DNA of 64,000 nucleotides from contig CM042010.1 in assembly GCA_023525715.1 (NCBI GenBank), positions 82,461,894 through 82,525,893 on the forward strand, in the 5' to 3' direction. Source of the stretch: Cichorium intybus. Lineage: Eukaryota; Streptophyta; Magnoliopsida; Asterales; Asteraceae. Positions 23,745 through 38,659 of this stretch are shown here, piece after piece. The stretch's first letter is position 1. Each line of letters begins with the position of its first letter. The notes below the pieces were generated by a model, which worked only from the letters and a program-made list of their open reading frames with translations, made no database searches and was not told the origin of the DNA. Both the position numbers and the translations under genes were made by a program.

Positions 23745-26700
23745 AGTTTAGATAGATATTAAAATATTGTTATTAGTATTTAGATGCGTTTTGACATTGT
23801 CTATCATATATTACATTGTTCAAGGATTTTTGTTTTTAATAAAATTGTCAATATTTCTTTTAACACCTGTTGTCTGAAATTGTCCTTGAAATGTTATATG
23901 AATGTGTTGAAAGTATGATGTATCCAAAATGTTTGGATTCAAGAATTATGTCATTTTTTATTGTTAATACAAAAGTTATAAGAATCAATTCAACCAAAGG
24001 TCGAGTTGGACAGGACTTTAGAATCACTTGACTTAAAGTCACTTGATGAATTGAGTTCTTAATGTGTCAAGAAATGAATCAACCAAAGGTCCAGTTGGAC
24101 AGGACTTTGTAATCATCTGACTTAGAGTCAGATGATGATTAAGTTCTTTATAAAGCACATGTGGCAAGAAATAAATCACCCAAAGATCCAGAGGATAGGA
24201 GTTTGGAATCAGTTGACTTAGAGTCAACTAAAGATTGCAAGTCTTGAACAATGTTAACAAAGTCATAAGTTTACATAGATATGTAAAAGACATTGAGATT
24301 AAGAGCAATAGACACACCTGTTGCTGTGTATTGCTCGAATATTGATAAAGAACATAATTGTTTGTACTTCACGATATTTATCATTCGGTGTGACAAATAT
24401 GACTTCGCTTATCGGGATAAGCGATTGAATTGAAACCTTGAACAGTTCAAGGACTTCAAAGGAAGTACAAGTTCCACAGAACCTGAGCGATAACATAAAC
24501 TGAGAAAAAGGTTTCACAGTTCATTCTCTTCCAAGAACATTAATAGTTATAATGTGTCTTAGGGAAGATAATGGAGCATTGGTCAAAACAGTTTGATCCT
24601 CGATGTATGAGATACATTGCCAATTAGTTTCCAATAAGATGAATACTATACCAATCAGTCCAAATAAACCATATTCCGACCACATCCTAGACTAAGTAGG
24701 TCTTGCAGACACTGTCTGAAATGTAAAGCTGGGATTATCCCACTTATACATAGAAAGTCCAAGGTCTTGTAGTGTTCATACGAACCTCATGACTAGCCTA
24801 AACATGATCAGCATTGTCGTTTCATTGGCTATCCCGCTGTAACTGTAAAAAAGAAGAGCTCTTTTAGAAAGAACTCATGTTCTAAGGAAACAGTGGGAGT
24901 TGGGACAGTCTTGAATGAGTTCAGGATTAGCCAAGTGAAAGAACCTTTAGTCATTACTAGGCTTGGAGCAGAAATCAGATTTCTGTTTTGCAACTGACAT
25001 GATCTCCTCTTGACCAGTAGTATTGATCACCATCATAAGTAGTTATGATCAGGGTGAAATACCGATTGGTGGTAAAACACTATAGTTGGTACGGATTTAT
25101 AATCCGACTGCTTGGAAGAATTGGTGAGCCCGATTGCTGCCAAACAAGAGAACCTTAGGGCGAGACATAGTCTATGTGAAATTTTGATTGATTTTACACC
25201 TGGTCTAAAAACTAGTGGGAGCAACTGAATCATCAAAAGAAAGCAACATGGACATATACATACCTTCAGAACATCTGGTTGAGTGAGGCGATACTTAGAG
25301 TCAAGTAATTGATTCTGGGAGAAGCACTCTCAATAGAAGATGAAATCCGAAAGGATACTGTATGGCACATTGTGAATCGTTAGTGGAGCGCGTGTGGATA
25401 ACAGGCACACTAATAGGGGCTCACAAAGAGTGTCCTAGTACAAAGGTAAATAGGCCCGGGATTTCCCCATGGGCATCTCGCAAGAAAGGATATTCAGATT
25501 CTCAATAAAAATATATGTCAAAGGATTGGATTTTGAGAAAGGGCTGAAAGATTTCCGTTAAAATGTCAGAAAGGTTTGGATTCTCAAAATGTGCCATAAG
25601 TCCTGGATTTTGTGAATAGTCTATAACCGTGTAAAAGCCAGTGGGAGTCGCCGTTATCTACTATCTCCATATGTGGGATACATACTGGTTCTAGGAAACG
25701 TCTCTTTTCATTACGAAGTGTAATGACTTGGTGTTAAGAGACGGATCGCTATGAAAGACTTAATAGAAATACGACATACTCAGGTGGTTGTAAACGTCTA
25801 TGAGATAGATCCAGACTCTGCCAAGATGATTTTGATGAGATTTAAGATGCATAGACCTAAGAAAGGGTTTTCTTATCATTGCAAAGTGTGATGACTTGGC
25901 ATGAAAGAAATTAAGACGGTCCAACATACTCATGTAATTCAAAGTCATCTATTGGATAGATGAAATCGCCAACATAGGCCTAGCCATTGTAAGCATGATC
26001 TTGATATGATTCAAGATGCATGAGAAGAGTCTCTGAAAGGAAATAGTTTTTCAAAAATCATGACACATGGATTATAAATAATCTTTGGATTCCGAAAGGG
26101 TTTGGAATAAGATTGGATCGGGTTACACAAGTTTCTTGGATCGATCATAATGTCATGAACATGTCCTGATGACTTGATGCTTAGGGCATAGTAAGTTGGA
26201 TTCAGGACATTATCTGGCTGGGAAAACTGGATGGATTGTTTGAACTCAAGTGAGAGTTCATTGGGAAATGATTGGGGTGAAAGTGATAGTGTTAAATTTG
26301 AAAGTTTTTTTAAAGTGGTAATCATTAACATCAGGACATGATGTTAAAGGACTTCATGGTTAAAGAGTCTCGTTGGTATTCTGATGGAGCGCGTGTGGTT
26401 TACCGGCACATCATAACACCTCGAAATAGTCTTAGGGTGCAGTCAAGTAGACTAAAGACCCCATAACCATAGGAAGTCATAGTACACATTACCAGAATGG
26501 AGTTAGGAGAGAAATTGACAGGATAACATATTGAGATGTTATCGGATGAGTATCCGATTGGATCATTTGCAATAAAGTGTATAAGTATAAGATACTTTGG
26601 AAACATTGAAAGAGGGTAAGGTTCATAAAGACATAGCTGTAGAATTAGAATTGAAAGTTTAAAAGAAATCATGAAACCGATAATAGTTTATGACAATGTC

Positions 26701-27522
26701 CGACTTGATGATTACCTTGTGCAGACTTGGTAATAAGCAGGAGTAGCTGCCAGTCAGATCTTTATGTTTCAATTTCGCATGTTTTACTTCCCGAATAATT
26801 TAATTATTCAGAAAGGTCCACAGTCGCTCATACTTTGGGAAGTAAGTATTGAATCAAGACTGTCATGAATTGGTTTGTAGACTGTCTAAGGAGGTAGACA
26901 TAGCAATAGGATTGCTACAACATTCATGAGTACTTAGAAATAGAGATTTGAGTATTGGATAAACTCACGCTCAATAGATTGCTTCATGGATTATATCACA
27001 AGCAATGTTGAGACGATAATATCTTATGATCTTGAAGTGGAGAGATACGAGTTATAATTTACAAAGGCAGTTGTTCATTGATAGTACGAAAACGCATCGG
27101 TAACTCGATGTTATAAAACGTGTTGTTGTGAATGATTTGACTGGTAAAAGATATAAGCATATGAGTCGAAACTTATTCGTTCCTTGACCCTGATGGGTAA
27201 CAGATATCTGTAGACCTCTCGATGATTTTGAAGTTGACTAAAGTGCTGGCCAGTCTGGACTAAATTGATGTGTTCAATTAGAAGTTCTAAAGTCATAAGC
27301 AGAATCGAAAAATCGGGAAACAGAGTATCGGACAGAGATTGATCTCAATCCATGTCTCGTGTCTGAAAATATATTGTTGGACAAAGGATCGTATGATCAC
27401 TTATCTATGGACAGAACTGACTGGGTCAGAGTTCGGCAGCAGCTTCTAGGAAGCTACATTTTGCTGATTAATTAGAGGGTAAATTAGTAATTATAGTCAT
27501 AGACTTATCCAAGTGGGAGACT
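23745..27522 (+). other. Decayed pol-derived region of the gag-only element
   Basis: About 3.8 kb without a usable frame. Short stretches echo copia pol when read across stops, and the order matches 45546-48158 (for example AACAGTGGGAGT near 24890 against GCCAGTGGGAGT near 45960; ACACCTGG then AAAACTAGTGGGAG near 25195 against ACACCTGGACTGAAAACCAG near 46288). It also holds two of four copies of a GGAGCGCGTGTGGTTTACCG motif. Confidence 0.6.
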
Positions 27523-28351
<829 letters not shown>

Positions 28352-28352
28352 G

Positions 28353-28909
28353 TGGTATCAGAGCATTTTGGTTGTTTTCTTGTTGAATTGCTATAATAGT
28401 TTTCCTAATTTTTAGGGTTTAAAGCTTATAAACCCTAATTATATTGAAATCGATTTAGGGTTAGGGTTTTGAAAACCCTAGCCCCTCCCTCTTTTGATTT
28501 TCGAATATTTGATTAGGGTTTTAGAAGGTATTCTATTTTTGGTAACTTTAATTTGATTAATTAAATGGATAACCTTAAACCCATTATTTGAAATCGAAAA
28601 TTAGGGGGTTTAAGATAGGTATAAATTAATTTGATTAATTTGGTAAAACCTATCTACATTTGAATTAATTTAATTAATTGTTAATTAAAATATAATTCGA
28701 GGATTTAATTTAATTTAATTTAATTGTTTTTTAAATTGGCGAAAATTAAAAGATAAATCCTAAAATATTTTAAAAGGTTTAAAATATCAAAATTTAATTA
28801 ATTTAATTAATGGTTTAATTAAAAGATAATTGAATCGATTTTAAAAGGTTTAATTTAATTTTAAATTTAATAGTTTAAATTCCAATAAATTAAAAGATAA
28901 AACCCTTCA
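28353..28909 (+). other. Second primer site, leader copy and LTR-end remnant
   Basis: TGGTATCAGAGC at 28353, then about 530 bases of leader matching the first copy, breaking off at AAAAGATAAA and joining directly to ACCCTTCA, which is the last part of an LTR. The junction shares ATAAA with both parents, which suggests a microhomology deletion that removed a second internal region and most of a third LTR. Confidence 0.75.
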
Positions 28910-29872
28910 CTCCTTAGGTAATTAAGGAGTAAAATTCATGGAATGGAAGTGACAAGGAAACGGAGTAACCCTAGTTAGACTTCTCTAACTAGCCAAGGTG
29001 AGTACATGTAGCTTTTACCCATTTTGAGATACATGGCAAATATTATGAAATATTTATTATGTTTTCTATATGAAGAGATGAATATGTGTTAATACTTATG
29101 TTATGTCGATAAGTATTATGTGAGATAATGATATTGGTGTTCTAATGAGAATATCATATTATGAAAAGTGTATGAATGATAAGTAAGAGATAAGTAATGA
29201 TATAAGAGTTAGTATTTGGCTTATAGTCTTAAAATACATAGAAGTAATGATGAAATGGTAGAAGGAGTATATGTAAAAGTAGAAGAATGTTATAAAAGAT
29301 AATAAGTTATATGGGGATATAACTCTACATGAGTAATGAATAATGTAGTTAAGGTATATGTGTTGGTACATAACCTTAAAAAGGTATATAAAGTGATATA
29401 AATGAAGAAATAAAGCATTGGGGGACATAACTCCCCATAAATAATGAGTAATGTGGTAAAGTATATGTGTTGTCATATAGCCTTAAAAGTAGTATGAATG
29501 ATATAGATGAAGGAGTAAAACACTGGGGACATAACTCCAATCACGAAATGAGATACGATGAATTGTTGTAATCGGGGACTTAACTCCCCGTAGTAATAGT
29601 ATAGTGAAATAAAGTGATTATCTTGGTTGTGCATATACATGTTAAGTAATTGGTATATAATGAAAGATATGAAATTAATGTACGCATGCAAAGAATAAAT
29701 GAAAGTTGGGTGAAATGTATTGACATGGAATACAATAGTTATGAGATTAATGTAATAAAGGTGAATTGTGTAAATAGCAAGTATAGACTATCTTATGCAA
29801 TTGAAATGTTATGAGTTACGAAAGTTGAGTCTGTTAGCTAAAGAAGGAAGTAAAAGTAATATATTCCGACCT

Positions 29873-30025
29873 AGGATCTTACTCGCGAGAAGGGGGATCA
29901 ATCAGGATCTTACCCGCGAGAAGGGGGATCAATCAGGATCTTACCCACAAGAAGGGGGATCAATCAGAATCTTACCCGCTTGAAGGGGGATTAACTAGGA
30001 CCTTAACCGTCTGAAGGGAGGTCAG
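29873..30025. repeat. 32-bp minisatellite in the solo LTR
   Basis: About five copies of AGGATCTTACCCGCGAGAAG plus GGGGATCAATC with drift toward the right end. Confidence 0.85.
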
Positions 30026-30070
30026 AAGGCACTACTGGCTTGTTATTTCCCTTCGCGAGGTAGTTATCTT

Positions 30071-30240
30071 TAGCACACCCTTATGGTTGGATTTGTTCTA
30101 TACCATGAAGGGAGATGAAACTAGCACGCCCTTATGGTTGGATTTGTTCTATACCATGAAGGGAGATGAAATTAGCACGCCCTTATGGATATATATTTTC
30201 TATTCCATGAAGGGAGAGGAAAATGAGTACGCCCTCATGG
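30071..30240. repeat. 51-bp minisatellite in the solo LTR
   Basis: Three to four copies of TAGCACGCCCTTATGG, then TTGGATTTGTTCTATACCAT and GAAGGGAGATGAAA. Complementary text occurs at about 44550-44690. Confidence 0.8.
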
Positions 30241-31113
30241 ATGGATTAATTCCATTTCGAGGAGGAAAAGAATACAGAGTTGCTTGTAAATAAACATGAA
30301 TAGAAAGAAATTATGATTCAGAATTAGTTTAAGTTTATTTATATACATGATGATATTAAGTTATATGAGTTGTGTTGTAAGTGTGGAGGTATACCTAGTG
30401 ACATAAGAATCCTTAAAAGGATAAATATATTGATAGTAGGTATATTCATATATATTAAAGATATGTGCATGTTTAAAGAAGTCATCTATATGACTTAATA
30501 GTTAATGTATGATTTATCGGTATATAAATCTTATATATATGTGGAAAGTATGAGCGTTAGTAATTAACGAGTGGTTATAAAGACTCAATAGGGAGGGGTT
30601 GTTTGTGTAGCATATGTCGTAACGGTTGTGTATTCAACCAATAAGTAAGAAGTTAATAATGTGTGAGTTTTGTGACAACAAGAGTATGATGTATAATATA
30701 TATTCTAAGTAAAATAGATTATTAGTAAAAGTAATGTTGTGGAGTTATATTCCACAAAGCGGTAAGTAAATGAGGAAGAAATTGAGAATAAGTAAAAGTG
30801 AATGTATTAATGAGATTTCATAAGTAAACAACATTCAAATGAGCATTTGTATCAAAATAATACAAATCCAAATTCATGTAAATCACAAGACTTTATAGTC
30901 TTACGAACGTGTATTTTATGTTGTGTATTTCAGGTATACAAACATTAAAGAAGATGAAGTAAAATGATGTAATTAGGGAATTAAATGTAATTGTATTCAA
31001 TCATTATATTATGTGTAAGTTCCGATTCACTGCTACGGTTGTATTGGTATTCAGTTTGTGATTACCCGTATTTTGTTACTTGTAAAAAAAAAATTTACGA
31101 GTGTCACAGTACT

Positions 31114-34100
31114 GGTGGCAGTGGGTCTAAAGACCAATCTGCAACCAAAGGTCAATTTACAATTGACCTTGTAACTTCAGTACCTAATGTTCTTTCACTA
31201 ACTCTAGAAGTTTCTTTTGTACAGGAGGCTGATTCGGGTTCATGGTGGCTTGATACCTGTTCCACTCATCACGTATGTAATGATGAACGGTGGTCCACGA
31301 AGTTGAACATAGTAAATAAAGGTTCAGTTTTACGCATGGCGGATGAAGGATCAAAGCCAATATTAGGAACTGGTGTTGTTAGTATTACTTTTACTTCTGG
31401 AAAGACAATTAGTTTGTATGATGTCTTGTATGTTCCAAATGTTCGAAAGAACCTTGTGTCTAGTGGTTTGTTGAATTGGATGGGTTATAAACAAGTTATC
31501 GAGTCAAACAAGTTTGTGTTGTCTAAATGTGGTGTATTTGTGGGATTTGGTTATTATTATGAACGTGTTTATAAGCTAAATGTTGTTAATTGTTTTGCTT
31601 CCCATGACAAATCTGTTTTTATGACTTCTGCTCCTTCTCTTGATAATTCAATGTTATGGCATAATAGATTAGGACATGTTAATATTAGGAGAATGGTTGA
31701 AATGTCAAATTCCGGATTAATTCCAGCTTTTGACATTAATTCAGAAAAATGTAAAACTTGTATGTTAACTAAGATCATAAAACAACCATTTCTTAATATT
31801 AACAGAAAAACGGATGTTTTGGAATTTATTCATAGTGATCTATGTGATTTCCATGCTACACCTTCTTTGGGAAATAAAAAGTACATTGTTACTTTTATTG
31901 ATGATTCCAGTGGGTTTTGTTATGTGTATTTATTGCGTTCCAAAGATGGAGCTTTGGAAAAGTTTAAAATATACAAAACCGAGGTCGAGTTACAATTGGG
32001 TATTTCGATAAAATGTCTTAGGACGGATCGGGGAGGAGAATATATGGATTCTCAATACTTTCAATCAGTTGGAATCATTCATGAAACCACAGCTCCTTAT
32101 ACACCACAACAAAATGGTGTTGCTGAACGGAAAAATCGAATTTTAAAGGAAATGGTAAATTCGATGCTTTCTTTTTTGGGTCTAAGTGAAGGCTTTTGGG
32201 GTGAAGCAATGCTCACGGAAAATTATGTGCTAAATCGGGTCCCTAATAAAAGGAACAAAGATACTCCTTATGAGCTTTGGCATAAGAAAGCACCAAATTT
32301 GAGTTATTTTCGAATTTGGGGATGCCGAGCAGTCATGAGATTACCGAACCCAAAAAGAAGAATTTGGGTGAAAGAGGAATTGATAGTATATTCATTGGAT
32401 ATGCTGAACATTACAACGCTTATAGGTTTTATATCATAGAACCAAATGAGGCAGTTTCCGTTCATACTGTTATTGAGTCGCGTGATGCGATTTTTGATGA
32501 GATGCGGTTTTCTTCGATTCAAAGGCCAAATGATCTAATCCCTAGCACTAGTGACGTGCCTAAATCAGATGAAAGAGAAGTTGTTTCAACTCCAGAAATG
32601 CAACCGCCTCGTAAAAGCAAACGTGGTCGAATTGTAAAAGATTTTGGTTCTGATTTTCCAACTGTATTTAGTGAAAGGGTCAAGAGATGACGATGAAGTG
32701 AGTTCTCATATCCCTTACTCTCCTCATTCTGAGGAAGATCCAAAGACTTTCAAAGAGGCTATGGAGTCTCGTGATGTAGCATTTTGGAAAGAAGCGATTG
32801 ATGACGAGATGTCGTCTATTTTGAAGAACAATACTCGGGTGTTGTCTGATTTACCTCCGGGTTCTAAACCATTGGGGTATAAATGGATTTTCAAGAAGAA
32901 AATGAAGGTAGATGGTACTATTGATAAGTTCAAGGCTCGTTTGGTCATACAAGGGTTTAGACAAAAAGCCTGTATCGATTATTTTGATACGTATGCACCG
33001 GTAGCACAGATTTCTACCATTAGATTGTTGCTTGCTTTGGCAGCTATTCACAATCTAGTGATTCATCAAATGGATGTCAAAACAGCCTTTTTGATTGGTG
33101 ATCTTGATGAGGAAGTTTACATGAAACAACCAGAAGGTTTCATTTTTCCTGGAAATGAGCAAAAGGAATGTAGACTTATGAAATCATTGTATGGTATTAA
33201 GCAAGCTCCAAAACAATGGCATCTGAAGTTTGATGAAGTCATTTTATCTAGTGGGTTTTCTTTAAATCAATCTGACAAATGTGTTTACAGCCAGTTTGAT
33301 TCTTCTGGATCTGGTGTGATTATTTGCTTATATGTGGATGATATGTTGATTTTTGGTACTGATCAACATCAAGTTGATGCAACTAAGAATTTGTTGTCGT
33401 CAAAGTTCTCTGGGGAGGCGGATGTAATCCTTGGAATAAGGATTAAACGGGTGAACAGAGGACTTGCTATTACACAGTCTCATTATGTTGAGAAAATTCT
33501 CAAAAGGTTTAATTATAGTGATTGTACACCTGTTAGCACTCCTATGGATCCAAGCATGAAGTTGATGCCTAATACAGGAAAAGCAGTATCACAACTTGAG
33601 TACTCACTAGCTATTGGATCTTTGATGTATGCTATCACTAGCACTCGTCCTAATATAGCTTATACAGTTGGAATATTGAGTAGGTTTACTCATAATCTGA
33701 GTACCCAGCATTGGCAAGCAGTTCATCGTGTTTTCAAGTATTTGAAGGGAACCAAGGATTTTGGTTTGTGTTATTTAGGATATCCTTTAGTTTTGGGAGG
33801 ATTTTCTGATGCAAGTTGGATATCTAATGGAGAAGATCATTCTTCTACTAGTGGATGGGTATTTTTGCTTGGAGGGGGTGCTATCTCATGGGAATCAAAG
33901 AAGCAAACTTGTATCACAAGTTCAACAATGGAATCTGAATTTGTTGCGTTGTCTGCTGCCAGTAAAGAAGCAGAATGGTTAAAGAATTGATTTTTGAGAT
34001 TCCATTGTGGAAGAAACCGATTGCACCTTTGTCTATTCGTTGTGATAGTGCTGCCACGTTGGCTAAAGCTTATAGTCAGGTTTATAATGGCAAATCTAGA

Positions 34101-34265
34101 CATATTGGTGTTAGACGCGATATTATCAGAAATCTAATATTGGAAGGTGTCATTTCGGTAGAGTTTGTGAGATTGCAACAAAACTTGGCAGACCATCTTA
34201 CTAAAATTTTCGCGCGAGACTTAGTGCACAAGTCAGTTATAGGGATGGGTTTAAAGTCCATATGA
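31114..34265 (+). pseudogene. Copia pol: protease, integrase, RT, RNase H, with frameshifts
   Basis: Continues the gag split at 18794. In order: protease (WWLDTCSTHHVCND), integrase zinc finger (HNRLGH then CKTCMLTK), integrase core with the D, D, E residues (SDLCDF, TFIDDSSGF, TDRGGEY, NGVAERKNR), reverse transcriptase (YKWIFKKKMKVDG, QMDVKTAFL, catalytic YVDDM) and RNase H (FSDASW, MESEFVALSAASKEAEW, IRCDSAA). Frame changes occur near 32340-32380, near 32650-32690, and at about 33985, where a T is missing after AAAGAA. The end is GMGLKSI at 34265. The protein would make and integrate element cDNA, but this copy cannot. Confidence 0.93.
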
Positions 34266-34697
34266 ATTCTTATGAATGAGACACCCAATTCCCCTCTAAT
34301 ACAATGTTAGAGGTTGAATTCAATGTGGAAAGCTCATTTATATGAATTGTGACACACATCATATACATCCCAAGGTACGTGTGTCTGAACCTGCAGTAAG
34401 ACCAGGGTGAATTTAATTTCTTAATGATTCTTTTGATAAAATGTATGCAGGAACATGAATAAAAAAATCACCTATATGATCATGAAGTGTAGCCGTATTT
34501 CAAAGAGCTTGGGACTTGGCTTTTATATGATCAAGAATGGATTGGGACACTCAGATTTAAAATAGTGTCATGTTGTTTTTCTTTTAGATGATTATTGAAA
34601 CTTGTGTGCATATTATCTTTAGGTATTCAAACGGGTTAATGAGTTCAATCTTTAAGACACTCAGATTCTCGAATATTTGAAATATGTAATGTACTAA
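34266..34697 (+). other. Copia 3' untranslated region
   Basis: Non-coding sequence between pol and the solo LTR insertion. It resumes at 36561 and leads to the polypurine tract before 36660. Confidence 0.6.
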
Positions 34698-36555
34698 TGT
34701 CACACCCCCGACCAAGACGGCGGAACATGCCGGGCTGTGCGACTAAGTTCTTGGATCACAGGCAATTGAATATATAGTACAAGTACAACAATAAACCAAA
34801 TGATAGTTGTATTTCATCTTAAAGTTTGAATACATGGTTCTTACAAATAATAATAGTAGAGTACATGAAATTCCTTAACATATATAACAAAACTAGGTTG
34901 CCTGAAATCCGTGAAGATTTCCATCTTCTGAAAGTCTCATTGATTTACAGGTTTTATGCTGAACACAGCACTGATACTTTTAAAATAACTAAAAGTATTC
35001 CTTTTGTAAGTATAATCATACTTGTAAATGAGTTTGTAAAGAGTTGCTGAAAATCGTAAGTAATACCATACTTATAAATGAATTGTATAGAGTTTTTGAA
35101 AACCATAAGTAATACCATACTTAAAAATGATATGTACGTTTATGAGAAAACCATCAATGCTTATAGTTGAGTCCTATAACCGAGCTATTCGACTAAAATG
35201 TACCCCCTACAACGCTTCATGGACGTCGTAGTAATGAAAAAGATAAGTATCACCTACATCGATTTGCAAGTCGAAGTTGTAGCTAACAACCATAGGTGGG
35301 GGTGTCAACCCGTATAGATCTATACATATGTATATTGCTCTGCTTGATTAACGATTATAGTAGTGTGGGGTCTAGGTATTTCTACTTAGTTATGAATAGT
35401 TTCTCACTATCTAAGCCATTGATAAATGTAGGATAGACAAGTCTCATCCCAAAATGGTTTTTGTTATAAAAGCCAAGTATGTTGATAAGTATATACGTAA
35501 TAGTGTACAATACTCGCTTATTGAAAACATTTTATAAAGCTATAATAACATTTATAAAACTTGATATGAAATTGGTAAATGTTTATATTGCACATGTATT
35601 CTCCCCAATAATATATAAAAACATAGACAAAGGGGCCGTAACACTTACTTTTGAAGCGTGAATTCAGCTTAGATTCGAGAATAATCGCGTTCGAGAAACA
35701 TCGCGAAATAACACCAACGAAGACTTAAGTGGCAAAGGGGCAAAGGGAGAGAGGAAGAAAGCTAGATGCTTGGTGAATTGGTGAAAATAAATGAAGAATA
35801 TGCATCTTATTTATAGGGTTGAAAATCACTATTCGTCACTATTCACGTCACTATTCACGAGGTAAGCGCTTACATAATCATTACGCTATGCTTTCCGATT
35901 TTATAATTAGTATTATTTTTTTGACCGGAGAATTGTTGAGCCGAGTGCACTGATTCTAGAAACCTAAACAGATAATTTTTTCGAGTTGCATAACATCGGG
36001 AAATCGCGTTTAAATCATTTATCCGCAGTATCCGATTAGTTGACTTTTATAAATATTTTTACTAAAAATATTTCGAGTATGGAATCCAATAATAGACCAT
36101 AGTCTGAGTCCAATAATGTTCTCGGAATTTCCATATGAGGTGCGCAAGTGCCTCAACGGATCGAAACGATTTATGTAGTTAAAGAAAATCAGTTACACTG
36201 GTTTGTTTTGGCTTGTTTTCTTATAACAGTCGTAACTTTTGCATATGAGCTCCGTTTTGAATGTTATTTATATTTCCGGAATCATGGAAACATGTACTCT
36301 GAGGTTAGATTGCTTGTTTTGTTTCACAAATGGTTAATAATTATTTTCAGTTTTTCAGACGTATTAACTAGGGTTTCAGTTTGTGCTTGAGATATTCCAT
36401 TATAGGAAGTAAGATTTTATCTCATATCTTATTTTAATTGTAATGAATCTATATATTTTCCAAAATATGGTTTAAAGTTTAAAGGTCAGGTTACAAAGAG
36501 GTTTGCGGTGAATTGACTATTTATAGTTCTAGACCTAAATTTCCGGGATGTCACA
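34698..36555 (-). mobile_element. Solo LTR, minus orientation, 1.86 kb
   Basis: Plus strand starts TGTCACACCCCCGACC and ends CCGGGATGTCACA, with the 5-bp duplication ACTAA on both sides (34693-34697 and 36556-36560). On the minus strand it begins TGTGACATCCCGG and has a TATA box TATAAATA (plus 35808-35815), which sets the orientation. No internal coding region remains, so it is a recombination-derived solo LTR, probably Ty3-type. Confidence 0.87.
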
Positions 36556-36659
36556 ACTAACATGAAAATTCAATCGTATCGACATTTTTATTTATGCACT
36601 AGTTTGGTTCTTTTGTTTTATTTTGTTTATTTCATGGTTACACTAAAATAGGGGAGGAT

Positions 36660-36835
36660 TGTTGGTGATTTTAGTGTTACCGGTACATTTAGTGTAATGG
36701 ATTTAACAAGTGTATCGAGGGTAATGTTATTAGTTTTGATATAAGTTGGGAGGTGCGGGAGTGCACGCTTGTATCTACTAAATATTGCCGGTACGCAGAC
36801 TGAACGGGGGTTCAAGGGGGCTGGCCCCCTTAAGC
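36660..36835 (+). repeat. Copia 3' LTR (truncated) with polypurine tract before it
   Basis: TGTTGGTGATTTTAG follows AATAGGGGAGGAT. It matches 17303-17490 with scattered differences, then breaks off near GCGGGGGTCC. Confidence 0.8.
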
Positions 36836-36841
36836 GGGGGT

Positions 36842-37146
36842 CCCACCCCTCCTTCTTGCCCTCTCGGACTCTCGCCGACGTTTACCTCCAATCCAGGTTT
36901 ACGAATTACACAGAATACGAGTGAAGCAACCCATTGGCGGATTTTGAGGAGGTAAACATCAAATTGTCAATTTTCGTTAGGTATTCATCAAATTCATCAT
37001 CTCACCCCTCATTCTTGCCCTCTCAGACTCCCTTCGGCTCCAATCCAGGTTTACAAATTCGACGATATACGAGTGAAGCAACCCATTTGCATATTTTGAG
37101 GAGGTATACATAAAATTGTCGATTTTCGTTAGGTATTCATCAAATT
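36842..37146. repeat. Tandem duplication of about 150 bp
   Basis: Two copies (about 36842-36998 and 37001-37146) share CCTTGCCCTCTC-like text, TCCAATCCAGGTTTAC, ACGAGTGAAGCAACCCATT, TTTTGAGGAGGTA and TTTCGTTAGGTATTCATCAA. No frame is conserved between them. Confidence 0.75.
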
Positions 37147-37370
37147 TTCGATGTTCGTAATCTATGCTAAATCTTTGTGTGTGTGTGTGTGTGTGTTCGA
37201 ATATGAGAAAATGCTCGATTACGTTCATTAATATATTTGTGTCTACACTTATATACATCGATTGGGGTATGTCTAACAAGGATTACACTTCTAGTTCAGT
37301 TTCGCAGTTTATTTATAGCATATTCTTAACTCAAATTGGGTTAACTGAAGATGTTTTATCAAGTAAACTA

Positions 37371-37591
37371 CTCCCTCCGTCCCAAAATGATAGTCCACAG
37401 ACAAAAAACACACAGATTAAGAAAACATTAAATGCATCTTACTTTTTCTCACAAAATGACTGTTTTACCCTTTTTTTTACAATTATAGTTAGGGGTATTT
37501 TGGTAAAGATGTCATTTATATTTAGAAGTGGACTAAAATTTTGGGACAAACTAAAAAGGAAACATGAACTATCATTTTGGGACGGAGGGAG
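37371..37591. mobile_element. Stowaway-type MITE
   Basis: 221 bp with near-perfect terminal inverted repeats beginning CTCCCTCCGTCCCAAAATGA and a TA duplication at both sides (37369-37370, 37592-37593). These ends and the TA target are diagnostic of Stowaway, moved by Tc1/mariner-type transposases. No coding capacity. Confidence 0.93.
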
Positions 37592-37593
37592 TA

Positions 37594-38188
37594 TAAGTTA
37601 TGATCATGTCCCTTTTGTGAATTCTAAACTGTTGTAGTGTTGTGATGATAGTCGATCTATTAGCCATAAGAATCTCACATCATGGTGTTTTGTGACCACA
37701 ACAGTAGTACTATTGATGATTGTATGCCCTATGTTTTGATCGCTAGCGGAGTATATATATCCAAAGGTAATGATGCAAAACATGTGATTTTTTGAACCAT
37801 TTCTTATTGGAGAACAAACAACCACTTTTGATGCCTTTTATTGTTGATGTTGTTGAGAAGCTTAAAGTCCAACTAATGCATTTTTGGACCTTATCTGCTT
37901 TTGCTTTCATGGGATATTACCAAGCTCCAAATCTAATTAAGAAAGGACTTATCCCATTCTGTCAAGGAAGTGGTATTTTTATTAGACATAAGTGGGAGAG
38001 ACGGCGACAATGGCTCCTAGCAAGATGATCACGTTTGTTCACGGGATGATCACGATTGCTTCCCATATCACTTCTTGATTGAGTTTCCAATTATTACTGG
38101 TGTTAGTTAAGTGAATGGTATAATGGTCCATCAATAATTTAATATAATTATTTTTTTAATTAACAAAAAATAATATTAAACATAAAAA
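37594..38188. other. Unassigned region with one short open frame
   Basis: A 78-codon plus-strand frame at 37792-38028 has no family I recognise and no splice context I can support. Otherwise nothing is seen here. Confidence 0.3.
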
Positions 38189-38615
<427 letters not shown>

Positions 38616-38659
38616 GATAAATATAATATTTTATGGTTATTTTAAGGTATATATGAAAT

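Larger units (their letters stand above)
28915..31108 (+). other. Second half of the 4-kb solo LTR
   Basis: Non-coding continuation of the LTR begun at 18794, ending GTGTCACA at 31108. Apart from the two minisatellites listed separately it is AT-rich. Short phrases such as ATAACTCCCC recur at about 29420-29590. Confidence 0.7.

Noticed and set aside
37277..38028. A host gene spanning the Stowaway MITE
   Set aside because: The frames are short, unrecognised and not joined by convincing splice sites; part of the reading is through the MITE itself.
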